A stretch of DNA of 64,000 bases, from positions 62,001-126,000 of the forward strand of contig JAPJBO010000110.1 in NCBI GenBank assembly GCA_030068145.1, in the 5' to 3' direction. The notes beneath the pieces were generated by a model. That model saw nothing but the letters and a program-made list of their open reading frames with translations, was not told the DNA's origin and searched no databases. The translations under genes and the position numbers were made by a program. Source of the DNA: Diplonema papillatum. Taxonomy: Eukaryota > Euglenozoa > Diplonemea > Diplonemida > Diplonemidae. Shown one piece after another: positions 1-13,764 of the stretch. The first letter of the stretch is position 1, and each line of letters opens with the position of its first letter.

Positions 1-1385
1 CTTCGATATCGCGGCACACAAACATTGCAGGGCGACTCGTCCATTTGGCCAGCCCTTGGCTCTCGCATCGGAAAAGCTGAGCTCCCTTCTCTCTGCGAAG
101 GCCACATGTCTTCCGATGCCTGTATATCGCAGATTTTGAAGTCTCCTGACACCGACAAGTGGTAACTGCTCCATTCAAATGGGCATGGGCAAACCCAGCC
201 CGCTAGCGTTGAGCCGAGGGGAACAGTTGTTTTGTCTTTCCGAATGCTCGGGCTTTTCGATCTCCTTCATGACCACGTATGCATCCTCGGTTTCCAATCT
301 GTCCGAATGTCGGTTCCTCATTTCATTCAGGCCACGGGCTCACGGCCCTGCCCCTGCCGAACTGACCACCGGTGACACGTCTTCCTGCGCTCATTGACGG
401 CCGATGTTCGCCGCATCTGTATTCACATGCGCTTTGGGCGGCTCAACCACAGGGCCTGCACGTTTCTGCGCACTGCGTGCATGCTTCGCGCGAATGAAGC
501 GTTCGGAACTCAGTTGGGGGGAGGATATCGCATGTCTACAACCTGTCGAACATCGGGTGCAACGGCTTCAGGACCACCCGCAAGAGTCGTTGGTCTTGCC
601 ACCTGATCAGTTGTTGCTGATCCGCTGCTGTTCTCCAGTCGCAAGATACCCACGGAGAAAAATACGGGCGAAGTCCCTAGCACACTCACACACGGCCAAC
701 TCCCCCGGCCACATTCACGTAGGGCGGGCGCACTGAGATACTTCATCCTTTGATGACCCGCGCCAACAAGAATAGCTCAAGCGCTTCAAGCGCACGACTC
801 CCAACGAATGGCTTCGGCACAAAAGAAAAACCCGCACGAAGCGTGCACATGCAAACAAGAACCAAACTTGGCCTCTGCAATTTTGTTTGTTCCTGATTCG
901 TTTTTACTCTTTGAAGTTCCACTTCTGGAACTTGCGGTGTTGGAGCTTTTGTTTGTCAAGTAGATTCCCAAGTTTACCAAATGATATCTCCACGTCCGCG
1001 AACCCTGTTTACACGTGCCCCTCGGCTACCCGCCGAAGATGATTCTTCGAACGCGACGGACACGAAACCTTCTGCTAAAACAGCCAACCCAAAACGACCA
1101 CAGCCCTCTGCACTTGATTGGTACAAAAGCGAAGTCCCCAACGAGTCAAAAGAAGATGGTCCCTGCCTTGTAACCCATCCTAATATTAGCACCCCCCTTC
1201 AAAATCGGACATTAAGTTAGGTCGGGCTCCCGGTTTCAGAGAACTACCCGGAGTATCCACTACAAAAGCCGGCCATCTACTCTAAAAATCCCATCTGATT
1301 ACCGATATTGAAAGCATGCTACACCTTGTGGCAAACGCTACGTGCCAACCGACACGAAGCCTTTGCCCTGCGTTTTTTTTGTCCC
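1..1385. other. no gene recognised
   Basis: Only short, mutually overlapping frames occur here and none has recognisable domains or splice context. I see no repeat with a second copy in the window. Confidence 0.5.
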
Positions 1386-1452
1386 AACGATGCATAGTGC
1401 GTTGCTCAGGGTAGTCGAAGGCCTGGCAATCACACTAATGCAACAAATTTAC
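1386..1452 (+). repeat. dispersed repeat family A, uninterrupted copy
   Basis: About 65 bp starting at GCATAGTGCGTTGCTCAGGG are nearly the same as 45283-45347. In the later copy the end of the motif is duplicated on both sides of a 530-bp insert, so this copy acts as an empty-site relative. Confidence 0.6.
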
Positions 1453-1470
1453 ATTCTTGGTACTCAATAG

Positions 1471-1583
1471 ATATACAACCCGTAACCACATAGCCCTTTC
1501 TTGCTCTAAGAGAACCCATTCATGAACGGTCACACGGAGACCCTAAAACCCCGGAATTTCAAGCAAACTTTAACTCTAAAAAT
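1471..1583 (+). repeat. dispersed repeat family B
   Basis: About 110 bp with the core CCCTTTCTTGCTCTAAGAG and the tail TTTAACTCTAAAAA. It recurs at 54222-54331 and 60021-60108, and the tail alone recurs at 27168-27201. A fixed A-rich end with variable starts suggests a SINE or a LINE 3' end, but no coding part is visible. Confidence 0.6.
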
Positions 1584-2751
1584 GGAACCAGCAGACCCGA
1601 TCTCCTCCATTGCATTTGCAATGAAATCACCAATTGAAGAGTGTCGCCACCACATCCGATTCTTTTGTCACCAGTTTAGAAGCCAAGTTGCAGTCGGGGC
1701 GAGCCTCTCTGTGTGCGCTGTAGTCAGAAGGAGTCGTGAGGAGATGGCCGATGGCTGTTAGATACGGCACTCCTGCTTCATTTTCAGTCATCATTGACAT
1801 CAAAGGATACCATGCTTGCGGACAACCAAGATGAGGTGGTTGCAGCGATGTTCATCGGAATGAACTTTCCCGCCCCAACGACGCCAAATCGCGAAGTTTA
1901 GCAATATTCCGAGGCTGGTGTTGCTGGTGCAGATCAGATCAAGAACGTCTTTTCCCTGTTTTCCTGTTTTCTGGAAGGGAAACGACGGCTACCTTTGGCA
2001 TGCCATTTCTTGTATTGACGTGCAATCTTCGGACCGTTCCGTACTGTACCTGTACAGGACTTGGCCGTGTACAGTACATGTGCAGTACAGTACTGAAGTT
2101 CTGTGCTGTGCTTGTGAAAACTTGACTGCCCACACCAGCACTCCTGCTCGTTTTCAGCGGGGCGCTGCTGAACTTCTGTTTACTACGCATTTCTTTGCTT
2201 ATACCCAACGCTACCGCCGAGCGGGTGCTATGTTCTTCCTCCTCATTCTGCCTCCTCCATTCCTTTTCAACAATCGCCAACCTATCCACACCAGGTGTCG
2301 CTCTCCAGATATGACCCAGGCAGTGCTCTCGCAAAGAAGCTCCGAGAACCGGTCGTGCATCAGCGAAATCCCGTGTATCCAGCCACTTTTCTTGCCGCGG
2401 CATTTCTCAGCTCGACTGCATCAGCGGATCCCAGCAAGACCAGGTATATATAGGCCAAGCTCCAAAAAAACCCGTTCGACAAGGAATAATTATTTCATTC
2501 CTTCGACTGAAGCGCGCCACCAACAACACTACGCATTTTTTTTCAAAACGAATATGGATCTCAAGACACCCCGCTGACAGTCATTCGGGGTCGACGGTAA
2601 CGCAAGAACCTTTGTCCTAACCGGAGGTTCAAGCGAGCTATCACTCTTTGGAAGAAGATGGCCCCCAGTTTTTTTTTGTTCGGCCGGCCTATCGACTGTA
2701 GCTCGAGCACTGCCTCTTCAGGAAAAAAAGAAGGAAGACAAACTTTTCACA
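1584..2751. other. no gene recognised; short GTAC-rich inverted repeats
   Basis: Around 2040-2100 there are several short near-palindromes built on GTACAGTAC and its reverse. I find no supportable coding exon, although the - strand stays open between 1939 and 2403. Confidence 0.4.
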
Positions 2752-2990
2752 CTAAAATAATCGGGGGACTGCCTTGTGCCTAAAATACTCGAGGGACTGC
2801 CTTGTGCTCGTTTCGAAGGAGGCTAGAGGGGGAGAAAACAAGACAACTACAAAGTGGGTCTTTTTTGTTGAATGCTTACGCCCGCCACTAAACCCAGATT
2901 TACCTGTGTTTCGTGTGGGCTACAGCACATTTACCTCCTTTGATCCATCGCAACTGGCAGTCTCCTGAAGCATTTCGTACAAAGCGGGTA
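2752..2990 (-). repeat. R1 short interspersed repeat, near full length
   Basis: R1 in reverse orientation. In forward orientation R1 runs from GTATAAGCACCTGC through AAATACTTGAGGAGGCTGCC to CCCTCGAGTATTTT, about 215-230 bp. The inner ends are imperfect inverted repeats (AAATACTYGAGG...CTGCC), which suggests a MITE-like element. Here the terminal motif is present twice in tandem at 2752-2795. No protein is encoded. Confidence 0.75.
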
Positions 2991-3439
2991 GGGCCCGCAA
3001 TTGCTCGCAATTGCGGCCACTCCCACCAAACAGCCAAACAATTAGTCAACCGGTCCATCACTTCCCCGTGCGTGTCCGACCCATAAGAAGCAGACGACAC
3101 GGCGATGGCATCCCCCCCCGCTCCTTCCCTGCACACGGTGGAGTTAAACAGCGTTGTTGGAAAAGTGGGTGGCACACCCGAGTATTGGTGTGTCGAGCTG
3201 CGCGGTCCAGACACTGGAAAAAAGGGGACGTTTTCACCCCCCGTTCCCTCCCAAAACCCGGAAAACCACTCTCCAACTCTGGCTTGTGCACTGGACTCCA
3301 CAGTGCGTGTGGTCCTTTTTAAGATGGATTGTGTCTGGCGCTCTCTCTCCCTTAGGGTTGCCGCCCGAGGGAAGCTGTGAGCCGAAGCTCGACGCCGGTC
3401 TCTCCGGACTGCACCAGGAGAGAACTTCGCGGCGGATAA

Positions 3440-3530
3440 CAAAGCACCCGCCCTGCACGAGGCACGCGCCCAAGACCCGTGCACGGCTACCGTAGCACCC
3501 TCCATGTTTGCACCTTCCTCGGATGCTACG
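3440..3530 (+). repeat. dispersed repeat shared with the PDZ-gene intron
   Basis: About 80 bp containing CACGAGGCACGCGCCCAAGA and CTCCATGTTTGC match 14375-14450 inside the intron of the PDZ gene with scattered differences. The identity of the element is unknown. Confidence 0.55.
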
Positions 3531-3982
3531 GTCGGGAAGGGGCTTCAAATTAGTTGGGAAAACACGTTCCCCTTCCCCGCGTTCTGCGTGTGGGGTTACC
3601 ACCGGGCAACTGCCGCAGCAGCCGCAGATACGTTCTTCGCCCTTGGCTCACTTTCAGGTGTCGCTGCTCACCTACCAGTGCGTTCCTGGTTGTTGCCGTA
3701 GCACTGGACTCCACCGTGCACCAAACGTTGCATGTCGGAGGCAACACTCGCCACCGCCCACGAGCAGAGTTTTTCCTGGCGTCCTGAGTCTAGCTGTCTT
3801 ATTTACTTAAAACGTCCATCAGGCACCGCGTTTCGACGACAGCGACCCTCCCTTCTCGTTGTCGTCGTCATGATCACTGTCGTCATCAAAGCATCAGCGA
3901 CGGTTGCGCGATTGACAAATCTATTTGTAGTGGGGCGACCGGATACTCCTCGGAGAGATGGTCCCTGCACTCTAACTCGTCT

Positions 3983-4191
3983 CTCTCTCTCTCTCTCTCT
4001 CTCGGAAATGTCAGCGCGGTAGCGATGACAGCGAGAACACATATAGGTGGGAGGGGAGAGGCCCTGGGACTGCTAAGGCGTGACAACCCCGCCCCTGTCC
4101 CTCCCAGGGAGCCACCCCGAAACTAGCCTGCCCACCTGACGGTGGGGGCCCACCTGACGGTGGAGGCCCACACCCTTTGACTTGTTTTATG
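3983..4191 (+). repeat. long dispersed repeat with leading (CT)n, copy 1
   Basis: A (CT)n tract followed by about 185 bp (GGAAATGTCAGCGCGGTAGC ... TTTGACTTGTTTTATG) is almost identical to 63414-63600. This copy has one extra tandem unit of CACCTGACGGTGG. The high identity over 59 kb implies a recent duplication or an active element. Confidence 0.8.
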
Positions 4192-4194
4192 TGT

Positions 4195-6638
<2,444 letters not shown>

Positions 6639-6868
6639 ATGCCTTCCGTCAGCGGACCCGTCCCGACGACCATCCGGCTCTTGGAGTACGGATTCCGCCC
6701 CGAGGAGACGATTGAAGACGGAATCGTGTGGGCCTTTGAAGCGTGGATGATGCCTCTCGCGCTGCTCCCCATGAGGTTCCTGGCTCATGCCAAAGCACCG
6801 CCGCCCGGGTTAAGGGGTTGCGGCATCAGGCGTGGGCCAGGGCCAGGGAGGCTGTTCGGAGGGGTCGT
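6639..6868 (+). pseudogene. gene-like fragment, duplicated in inverted orientation at 45.8 kb
   Basis: A frame from an ATG at 6639 encodes a protein-like stretch (residues include RLLEYGFRPEETIEDG and WAFEAWMMPLALLP). From 6727 on, about 138 bp are about 97% identical to the reverse complement of 45740-45880. The two copies differ by a one-base length change near 6791 that puts them in different frames, so at least one copy is not coding as it stands. The family is not recognised. It may be an exon of an unrecognised gene or a dead copy. Confidence 0.35.
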
Positions 6869-7304
6869 TAGGTACGCGTTGTCGCAGACGAACGAACGAT
6901 GCACCACGCAGCATCTAGAAGGGTAAACAAAAGGCGCCCACGACGAAAAGCGACTTTTCTCTCCTTCCTGTTCCCCTTTCTTTTCCTCTTTCTCTGTCGC
7001 ATCCCACGCAAGCTTGCTTGGCCGCCTTCAGCGCGACTAAATTTGGAGTCGTTATCTTGCCAAAACGAGGTCGAGGAGCCAAGTTTGACAAAGCAGGATC
7101 CACCGGCTATCCCCGTTTCCTTTTTGTGTTCTCCCTCGCTCCGTCTACGGCTCATATATTTCTTCTCACACGTTCCCCTCCTGATTACACCGGCGGGTCT
7201 CCAATTTTCTCCCTTCGCTTTGCGAACAGACGCTAATAGTGGAACAGCGGAGACCGGAGCCCGTGTGTGCTGCGAAGCAACGGACAGGGACGCCAACACG
7301 TACC

Positions 7305-7574
<270 letters not shown>

Positions 7575-8119
7575 TTGCCTTCTGTCTTCTTGACATCCCG
7601 TTCTCCCTTCTTTCTCGTTGACTTCCCATCGTTGGCAAGTTCCCCAACCTATCCTCTCTATCCTTCTCTGAAGCGCGCGTCTCCTGCGTGTGACCGTCGT
7701 CATCCTTTCACCTTTTGGCCTCTGCTGCGACGCGTCGGTTGATCGAACCAAACCCAGAAACAACTGCTTCACCACCGTGCGGTGGCTGGATTTAGCCTAC
7801 TGAGCAGTCGGGAATTGATAGTCGTGCAAACGATACCCTGCTCAAAAAATCCGGCAAAGACGGCATGCGACAGTCCAAGTAGCACGCAGGGAGGACGTAT
7901 GAGAACTAGGCAGGTCCGATGCCGGAAAGTGGGACCCATCGAAACGAAGAGAAAGAGCGAAGCGCAAAGGGGCTCACGAGGAAGCAGCGAACGCGTATCC
8001 ACACCGCTAAACGCGACCCATAGATCCGGGGACTTGGGTATGGTGCCGTGTACAGGGCCTTTTTCCGGAGGAGCTCACGCACTCGACGTTGGCTTATCCT
8101 GTGGGCAGATGAGGAGCGT

Positions 8120-8590
8120 CATTGGCAGTACAGGAACAAGGAAGACCCGCACGACAGAGGGCGGCGACGACGAAGTGATGCAGAACGAAGAAGAGCGGCG
8201 CAATGCAGCGAGCAACTGGAAAGAACCAGACGCAGACAGTTCTGCTTGTAATGTGCCAGCATCAGATGAAAACGATCCAACGTTGCTGCTGTCCATTACG
8301 TCAGCCCCTTCACTGGCAGGTACAGGAAACGAGGGAGAACTGCACAACAGAGGGCGGCGACGAAGTGATGCGGAACGAAGAAGAGATGCGCAAAGAGAAA
8401 GAACCAGACCACAGACGTTTGCCGCGGTCCATTACGTCAGCCCAGCCAACTCGGAGTGTTCTTCTGCGCTTTGTTCACCGGTAAAAGGGCTAACCGGTGG
8501 TCTCCGCCACTGACTTCTTGATATTTCAAGCACTCAAAACAAAGGGTTTCCTTTGATATTTCAAGCACTCTAAACAAAGGGTTTCCTGCA
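8120..8590 (+). repeat. two adjacent imperfect tandem duplications
   Basis: The block around 8125-8320 (ACAGAGGGCGGCGACGACGA ... TCCATTACGTCAGCCC) is repeated in shortened form at 8322-8450. Then TTTGATATTTCAAGCACTC followed by AAACAAAGGGTTTCCT occurs twice at 8515-8588, just before the hydrolase start codon. The second motif, AAACAAAGGGTTTCCT, recurs once at about 26052. Confidence 0.7.
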
Positions 8591-8615
8591 AAAACAAGGT
8601 ACAAAGCGGTATGAG

Positions 8616-9350
8616 ATGTCCCCGATTTCTCACCCGTGCCGGAGGGTCCTGCTGATACCCGGCACATTGTGTACGGACAAGCTGTGGGCGGGTGTGAAGA
8701 AGGTGGTTGACAAATCCCGGCGGGTGCAGGTGGATGTCGTTCCGGCAGTCCAGGGAGCAGTGTCTATAGGCGACGTCGCGGCGAACATCAAAAAGCGGTA
8801 CTTGTCCGAGGACGGCGGGACCGGCACCATCGTGGTCGGCCATTCGCTCGGAGGTTACGTGGCGCTGGAGATCGCGAAGAGTCTGGAGAAGAACCTGCTG
8901 GGCCTAGGCCTAGTCAGCAGCCAGGTGCGTCCGGACAGTGGTCGGACCCGTGCCGTGCGATACAAATTGATAGAGCTCGCGCAGAACTCAAGTGTCGCGC
9001 GGGTTGTGCGCATGCAGCGCAAGTTGCTGCTGCACCCGACGAAGTTGCACTGCTTCCCCGCCTTAATGGACATGGCCGAGGCTCTCGGCGTCGACGGGTT
9101 CGTCGAGCAGCAGCACGTGGCGCTGTCGCGGACGTGCTCCGCCGACTTCGCGGGGCAGACGGAGCTCCCGCTGTGGCTATGCTGCGGGGACAGCGACGCG
9201 CTGACGCCGCTCCTCCTGCAGCGCGGCATAGCGCACAAAGCTCGCAACTGCGTGCTGGACGTCGTCCCGGGGGCCGGCCACATGCTGCCCCTCGAGTCTC
9301 CCGAGCTCGTGGCCAAGCGGATGCTCGATTGGATCGACACGCTGCCCTAG
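8616..9350 (+). CDS. alpha/beta-fold hydrolase, single exon
   Basis: A 244-residue protein of the alpha/beta hydrolase superfamily, small and soluble with no signal peptide or membrane segment. The N-terminal strand VLLIPGTLCTDKLW carries the oxyanion-loop region. The nucleophile elbow is GHSLGG with Ser77, the acid is probably Asp194 in GDSDALTP, and His222 in GAGHMLPLESPE completes the triad. Length and motif spacing suit MenH-like or esterase-type members, but the substrate cannot be inferred. The ATG at 8616 has G at -3. A short out-of-frame ATG at 8611 overlaps it. No intron is needed. GC-rich third positions match the other host genes. Tandem repeats lie directly upstream and no AATAAA is seen soon after the stop. 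The fold call is sure; the biological role is unknown. Confidence 0.88.
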   Translation: MSPISHPCRRVLLIPGTLCTDKLWAGVKKVVDKSRRVQVDVVPAVQGAVSIGDVAANIKKRYLSEDGGTGTIVVGHSLGGYVALEIAKSLEKNLLGLGLVSSQVRPDSGRTRAVRYKLIELAQNSSVARVVRMQRKLLLHPTKLHCFPALMDMAEALGVDGFVEQQHVALSRTCSADFAGQTELPLWLCCGDSDALTPLLLQRGIAHKARNCVLDVVPGAGHMLPLESPELVAKRMLDWIDTLP

Positions 9351-10514
9351 TCTGGATAACCTTCTCTCGGGCGCCGCCCGGGGGTTTATTGAATGAGACC
9401 ACCGGTGGACAAATCAACACATAATGGGCAGCGGGGGGGAGGGTTCAATTTTTTTTTAACGCTTACACCAGGGCACGAAACCTCAGATACGCATGTGTGT
9501 GTGGTTTCGTGCGGGTTGCAGCACACTTTCTCCGTTCAAAATTCGGAGCTGGCGGCCCCCTTGAGTCGTTTGACCTTGTCGTTTGGATCGACACAGCCCA
9601 GGTGAGTCCTTGGACTCGGGAACACCGACCCGTCGCTGCAGATTTCTTTTTGCAGGAAAATGAAGAAAGGTCGAAAGCCACCAGCCTGTCGATCAACCTC
9701 GTTGGCAACACAACCCGTCCCGTCTTCCGTCGCCGTCACATTGATTCTGGCCGCCCGACAAACGAGCGGAATACTTAGATCGGAGCTCAACGAGTAGTTC
9801 CTCACCGAAACTACCCGACTCCCAGCCCCAATGGTCAACCGACCGGAGACCCTAAAACACCGAACCACTAAACCACAACAAATGCTCGAAAACCGACGTA
9901 ATCGCGGATTCGGAGCCTCTGCGCATCCCAGCGGGAGCACAATTGTACATCAAGAACACCGAGAACATCTGCCAAAGCTTCCTCTCCGAAGGGCCCACGT
10001 ACGTATGATGTACGCAGGCAAGACCATCCCACACATCCTCGTAAGGAATTTCTCTACATCAAGAACGACAAGGGAAGCTGCAAAGCTTCCTCGCCGAAGC
10101 GAGACTCTGGCGAACACCAATACTTAAGAGCTTCTCCGCCAAAGATAAAGGGACCCCGTACATCACGATGACCAGTCCCCACGCTTCCTCGCCCAAAGTC
10201 GCACAGTGGCGCTAGCTCTCACTGTCTCTTTCCCGTTCTGCAGCTAGCAGCCTTTGAGTCTTCCGTCTTTCCATGAACGCACACCGCGGCTGCGATTGCC
10301 TGTCGCGGGCATTCGACTAGCCTGCCAGTCTTTCAAGCGGCAATACGCGCTTTTGTTGATTCTCACTCGCACCCTCTGGGCTGAACAGTCCTGCGCGCTC
10401 CATCTCCGCAACCCTCAGTGTTGAACATCGTACTGGAAATTGACGTAATCGCGCTTCTGAGTTTAGCGCCGGGCGTAAGAGTTCAACGGAAAGACCCACG
10501 TCGGAATTGTTTCA
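9351..10514. other. intergenic with diverged repeats
   Basis: A diverged reverse R1 copy is visible at about 9455-9525 (GTTTCGTGCGGGTTGCAGCAC). A scrap similar to family B lies near 9838-9850 (GGAGACCCTAAAA). No coding exon is convincing. Confidence 0.45.
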
Positions 10515-10735
10515 CATAAGCGCCAGCTTGGAAATGCTCGACGATGCTGCCACACAAACCGACAGGATCCCAAGTGCTGTAACTACCGATGCGGGTCTAC
10601 CCCTACACGACAAGACACACAGCGGGTCTACCCCTACACGACAAGACGCACAAACACAACAGGTCAAAGTCCTGAGTGAGAAAACAACACACGGTGGTGT
10701 AAGCGAAGAACAAAATTGTTTCTCCCCCGTCGAAA
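10515..10735 (+). repeat. dispersed repeat family D
   Basis: About 220 bp sharing CACATAAGCGCCAGCTTGGAA, GGATCCCAAGTGCTGTAACTACC, GCGGGTCTACCCC and CAACACACGGTGGTG with 33446-33640, in the same order and orientation. It has an internal tandem duplication of the GCGGGTCTACCCCTACACGAC unit. Non-coding, possibly SINE-like. Confidence 0.7.
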
Positions 10736-10854
10736 TACCGCTAGCAAAAAAGGCACCGGCCCGCCCCTCCGATTCTTGCGTCATCGTCTGACCCCAATAC
10801 CAACAGGGAACACCAAACAACAATCCAAGCCACCTCTCCGAGGTTGGGCATACA

Positions 10855-11964
10855 ATGATGTCGGAGTACGAGCACAGCGCGTGCCCTTCGATGGCACCAG
10901 TCCACAGCGATCGTGCCGGCTACGAGCTCAGGTTCCTGGGACACCGGACGTCCATCCGGGAAGGCTCGGAGAGCAGGCTTTCATCGGCATCGACGGCAAG
11001 GCGACGGCTGTCCTGCACCCGCACAAAGGAAGCCGAAGTCCATCGTTCCCTTCGTATGCCTTTCTCACGCCGCTTTCACCCCATTGGCGGGCGCGGCATC
11101 CACAACCTTTTTGAGCGCTGTCCCCGATCTCGGGCTGTGTTAGAAAACATGCGTGCCACTCTTGGATCTTGGAAGACGAACTTCTGCGAAAGCCAGTAGT
11201 CAAGAACAGAAGCCTGGAGATGCAAGATGCGGATTACCGTCGTAGGCCACTTTTCACTACAGTGGAGGATAAGTGTCGGCGTCTTCAGACAACGTCCTGG
11301 AATTGGCTTGTGGGGGTGTTTTGGCCTTGTTTTCGCATTCTGCAGCCTAATGTTCGGCCTATAAATAATCTTCAGCCTAAACGAGCGTCCGACCACTTTT
11401 TCCGCCCTTTCAGAGCATTTTATGGGCACCTGAGTGGTAGGCTTCGAGTTTTGGATTTCTGGTGACGCCCCGCTTGAGTTTCTGATGTTTTTCCTCAAGG
11501 AATTGCTCCCATTGGCCAGTGGAGGCTCATGTCAGACGCAGCGATTTTCTACTACCCGTCTTGAAACACGAACCAAGGAGTCTAACACGTGCGCGAGGCT
11601 TAGGTGTCAAATCAAACCTCACTTACCCACAAACGCAGAGCTGTTTCCGAACGGCCAGCGCGACAAGCTGACCGAACAATACTTGGAGGGCCACCGGGCG
11701 CTGCGCCGGTGCCAGGAGGTCGTTACGCGTCGGAGTAGTAGCTCCACCTTCGAGTCCAGGCACCACTGGAAGCAGAACCCGGCGATCCGCGCCCCTTTCT
11801 TGAAGGAGAACCAGCCGACGGTCAACCACTCGTATCGCAACGAGTACAGCCGTGACAAACAAAGACAGCTGGCGCGGGAGACCAGCATCGCGCGCAAGGT
11901 GAAACCCGGTGACCCGATGGCTCTTTACAAGAAGTCCATCGGCCGAAAGCTTCCGTGGGAGTAG
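10855..11964 (+). CDS. small basic protein, two exons (174 aa), function unknown
   Basis: Exons 10855-11053 and 11639-11964. The first ATG (ATGATGTCGGAG, A at -3) opens a frame that stays open to a GTATGC donor after 11053, phase 1. The second exon follows a CCCACAAACGCAG acceptor, also phase 1, and the joined frame is exactly 525 nt. The donor hexamer is the same as in two other genes here, which supports the model. The product is basic. A Ser/Arg-rich N-terminal part is followed by a helical segment (LFPNGQRDKLTEQYLEGHRA) and a conserved-looking tail ending KKSIGRKLPWE. No domain is recognised. The style (short, basic, aromatic and Tyr-Arg-Asn motifs) recalls some axonemal microtubule-associated proteins, but that is a guess. 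Exon 2 is firmer than exon 1. Confidence 0.6.
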
Positions 11965-12053
11965 AGAACGACGGACGACCCATCACCAGTCGCCAAGATC
12001 GCACGTGTTTCCGCGAGATGATGCCTTGTCGAATGTTTCGATGCTTCCACGTG

Positions 12054-12059
12054 AATAAA
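12054..12059 (+). terminator. poly(A) signal AATAAA
   Basis: A canonical AATAAA lies 90 bp after the stop codon of the 174-aa gene, consistent with its 3' end. Confidence 0.55.
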
Positions 12060-12555
12060 GCCACAAGCTGAAGTTCGGGAACCAATGTGGCTCCGCCCAC
12101 AGAGTCCGTCCTGGACACGCTCGCGAAACCAAGCAACACGCGAGATGACACTCGGTCGACTCTGCATGAAACCGCAAGCCAAGATTCATGGATGATTCCG
12201 GGTACCGCCGCCAGCAACCAGTCGCAGTTCTCTGCGTGCGATGCGCCACATGTGTAGCGCCGTTTGCTGGGCTTCGAGACGAAGGGAAGACGGATTAGAC
12301 GTCGAACCGCTGTCTCTCCAGATGTGCTGCCGGTTAAGAAGCGTGTTCAGGTAGAGCCCCACAATGTAAGATGACGCCGGGCAAATGCACCCGCGTACCA
12401 AAGTGACTCTGAGTCCAGCCGCTGCCAATACATAGACGAACCGCCTGCTGGTAGCCCGCTATCTTGGCAGCAAAGAGGCTCTCACGAGACTCTCTCAAAG
12501 GCATTCGGCCCGGACCTCATTCCGGAACCTCGTTGTCGTTATTGTCGATACTCTG

Positions 12556-12648
12556 TGCTAGAGATCTTGCTAGCCTTGTACCCTTTAGACCCGGACGTAC
12601 TCTCTTCTATAGATCTTGCTAGCCCTGTACCCTTTAGAACCGGACGTG
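12556..12648 (+). repeat. 45-bp tandem duplication
   Basis: AGATCTTGCTAGCC(C/T)TGTACCCTTTAGA and the flanking GGACGT occur twice in a row with three mismatches. No function is evident. Confidence 0.7.
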
Positions 12649-12949
12649 TGCGCCAATCCTGCTTTGTTTGCATTTCCTTGAAGGGTTCTTTCGGACGCGA
12701 AAAAAGTGCTTGCTGAAGCCTTAGTTGTCCCTTTGGGCGAAACGGCTGTTCGAAGCTACTTACGACACGACACGCTGCCAACCGTCTCTTTTTGATACCG
12801 ATAGTGACAAACGCGTTTGTCACACAAACAGCCTCATTGCAAGAGGCAGTTGCCACCGTGCGCCGCGGCAAGCCGGTTGCGGAAAAGGAGGCGAAACTCG
12901 CGGGCTGGCAAACTTCCGAGTCGGCCACCATCGACGACCATACCTGATT

Positions 12950-13193
12950 ATCTTGGAAAGCTGCATTTTCTTCGTGTCGGGATGTCTTGTGGTATCCATT
13001 TCCATGCACATCCACAATGTGCCCGGCAGTCCCGTGGAGCGGAATGCCAATACCTTGCCTGAGCAGGTGTTCGCACAAGCCGCCCAACCGTGAAGAAGGC
13101 CTTGTCGCAGAACTTGCAAGTTACCTGGTGCATCTTCGATCCGGGTACTTCCTCTGTGATCGTCACCTCTTCCCAGGCGTCTCTTTTCGCCAT
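12950..13193 (-). pseudogene. BED-type zinc-finger-like fragment, perhaps hAT transposon relic
   Basis: On the - strand a frame starts MAKRDAWEEVTI and contains HQVTCKFCDKAFFT. A neighbouring frame carries GGLCEHLLRQGIG, so one frame change lies between them. A Trp-led segment, CxxC and a downstream His pattern resemble the BED zinc finger found at the N terminus of hAT-type transposases. No DDE core is visible nearby. The match is weak and no terminal repeats were found. Confidence 0.3.
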
Positions 13194-13690
13194 TTATGGG
13201 TTCGAAACGATAGTCCGTCTGGATCTTGTGTTGATCCCGCGGAACGAGGCCTTAGACAAAAGAGAACCGCCAAGAACTTCGTTGTGATTATTCCTTCTCT
13301 GGGTCAAGAGAGAGATGATCCACCTCCGAGAATGCACCCGAAACCACCCCCACCTCCTCCAGGACCTCCTTGTCATACACCAAACAAACAGCCGAAAGAA
13401 AAAAACTGGCTTGCAGGAAAAAGTTGCCAGGAACACGAAAAGTATAAAATCGTCGACCGCGCGAGCAAAAAAAAAAAAAAAAATTGAACTGCACGGAGGA
13501 AAAAAAGCCCCCTGCCTCACAAGTCAAAAGGAGACTTCAAAAAAACCGACCCGATTGGCACAAGGAAAATAGGCTCGGACAAGCACTCCCGGAGCTGGAC
13601 TTCGCAAGCAGACAAAAAAGAAAAGTTGAAGGCACGACTCTTGTCCGCCCACCCCCTACGTACGGGAATCGTCGGATAACGAGAACGGCT

Positions 13691-13726
13691 GGGGGGGGGG
13701 GGGGGGGGGGGGGGTGGGGGGGGGGC
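13691..13726. repeat. poly-G tract
   Basis: Some 35 G residues with a single T sit 40-75 bp upstream of the PDZ gene start codon. It could form a G-quadruplex. The assembly length of this homopolymer is uncertain. Confidence 0.9.
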
Positions 13727-13764
13727 GAACGCTGGGGCGCGTGTGATCCAGGGTCTTCGCCGTC

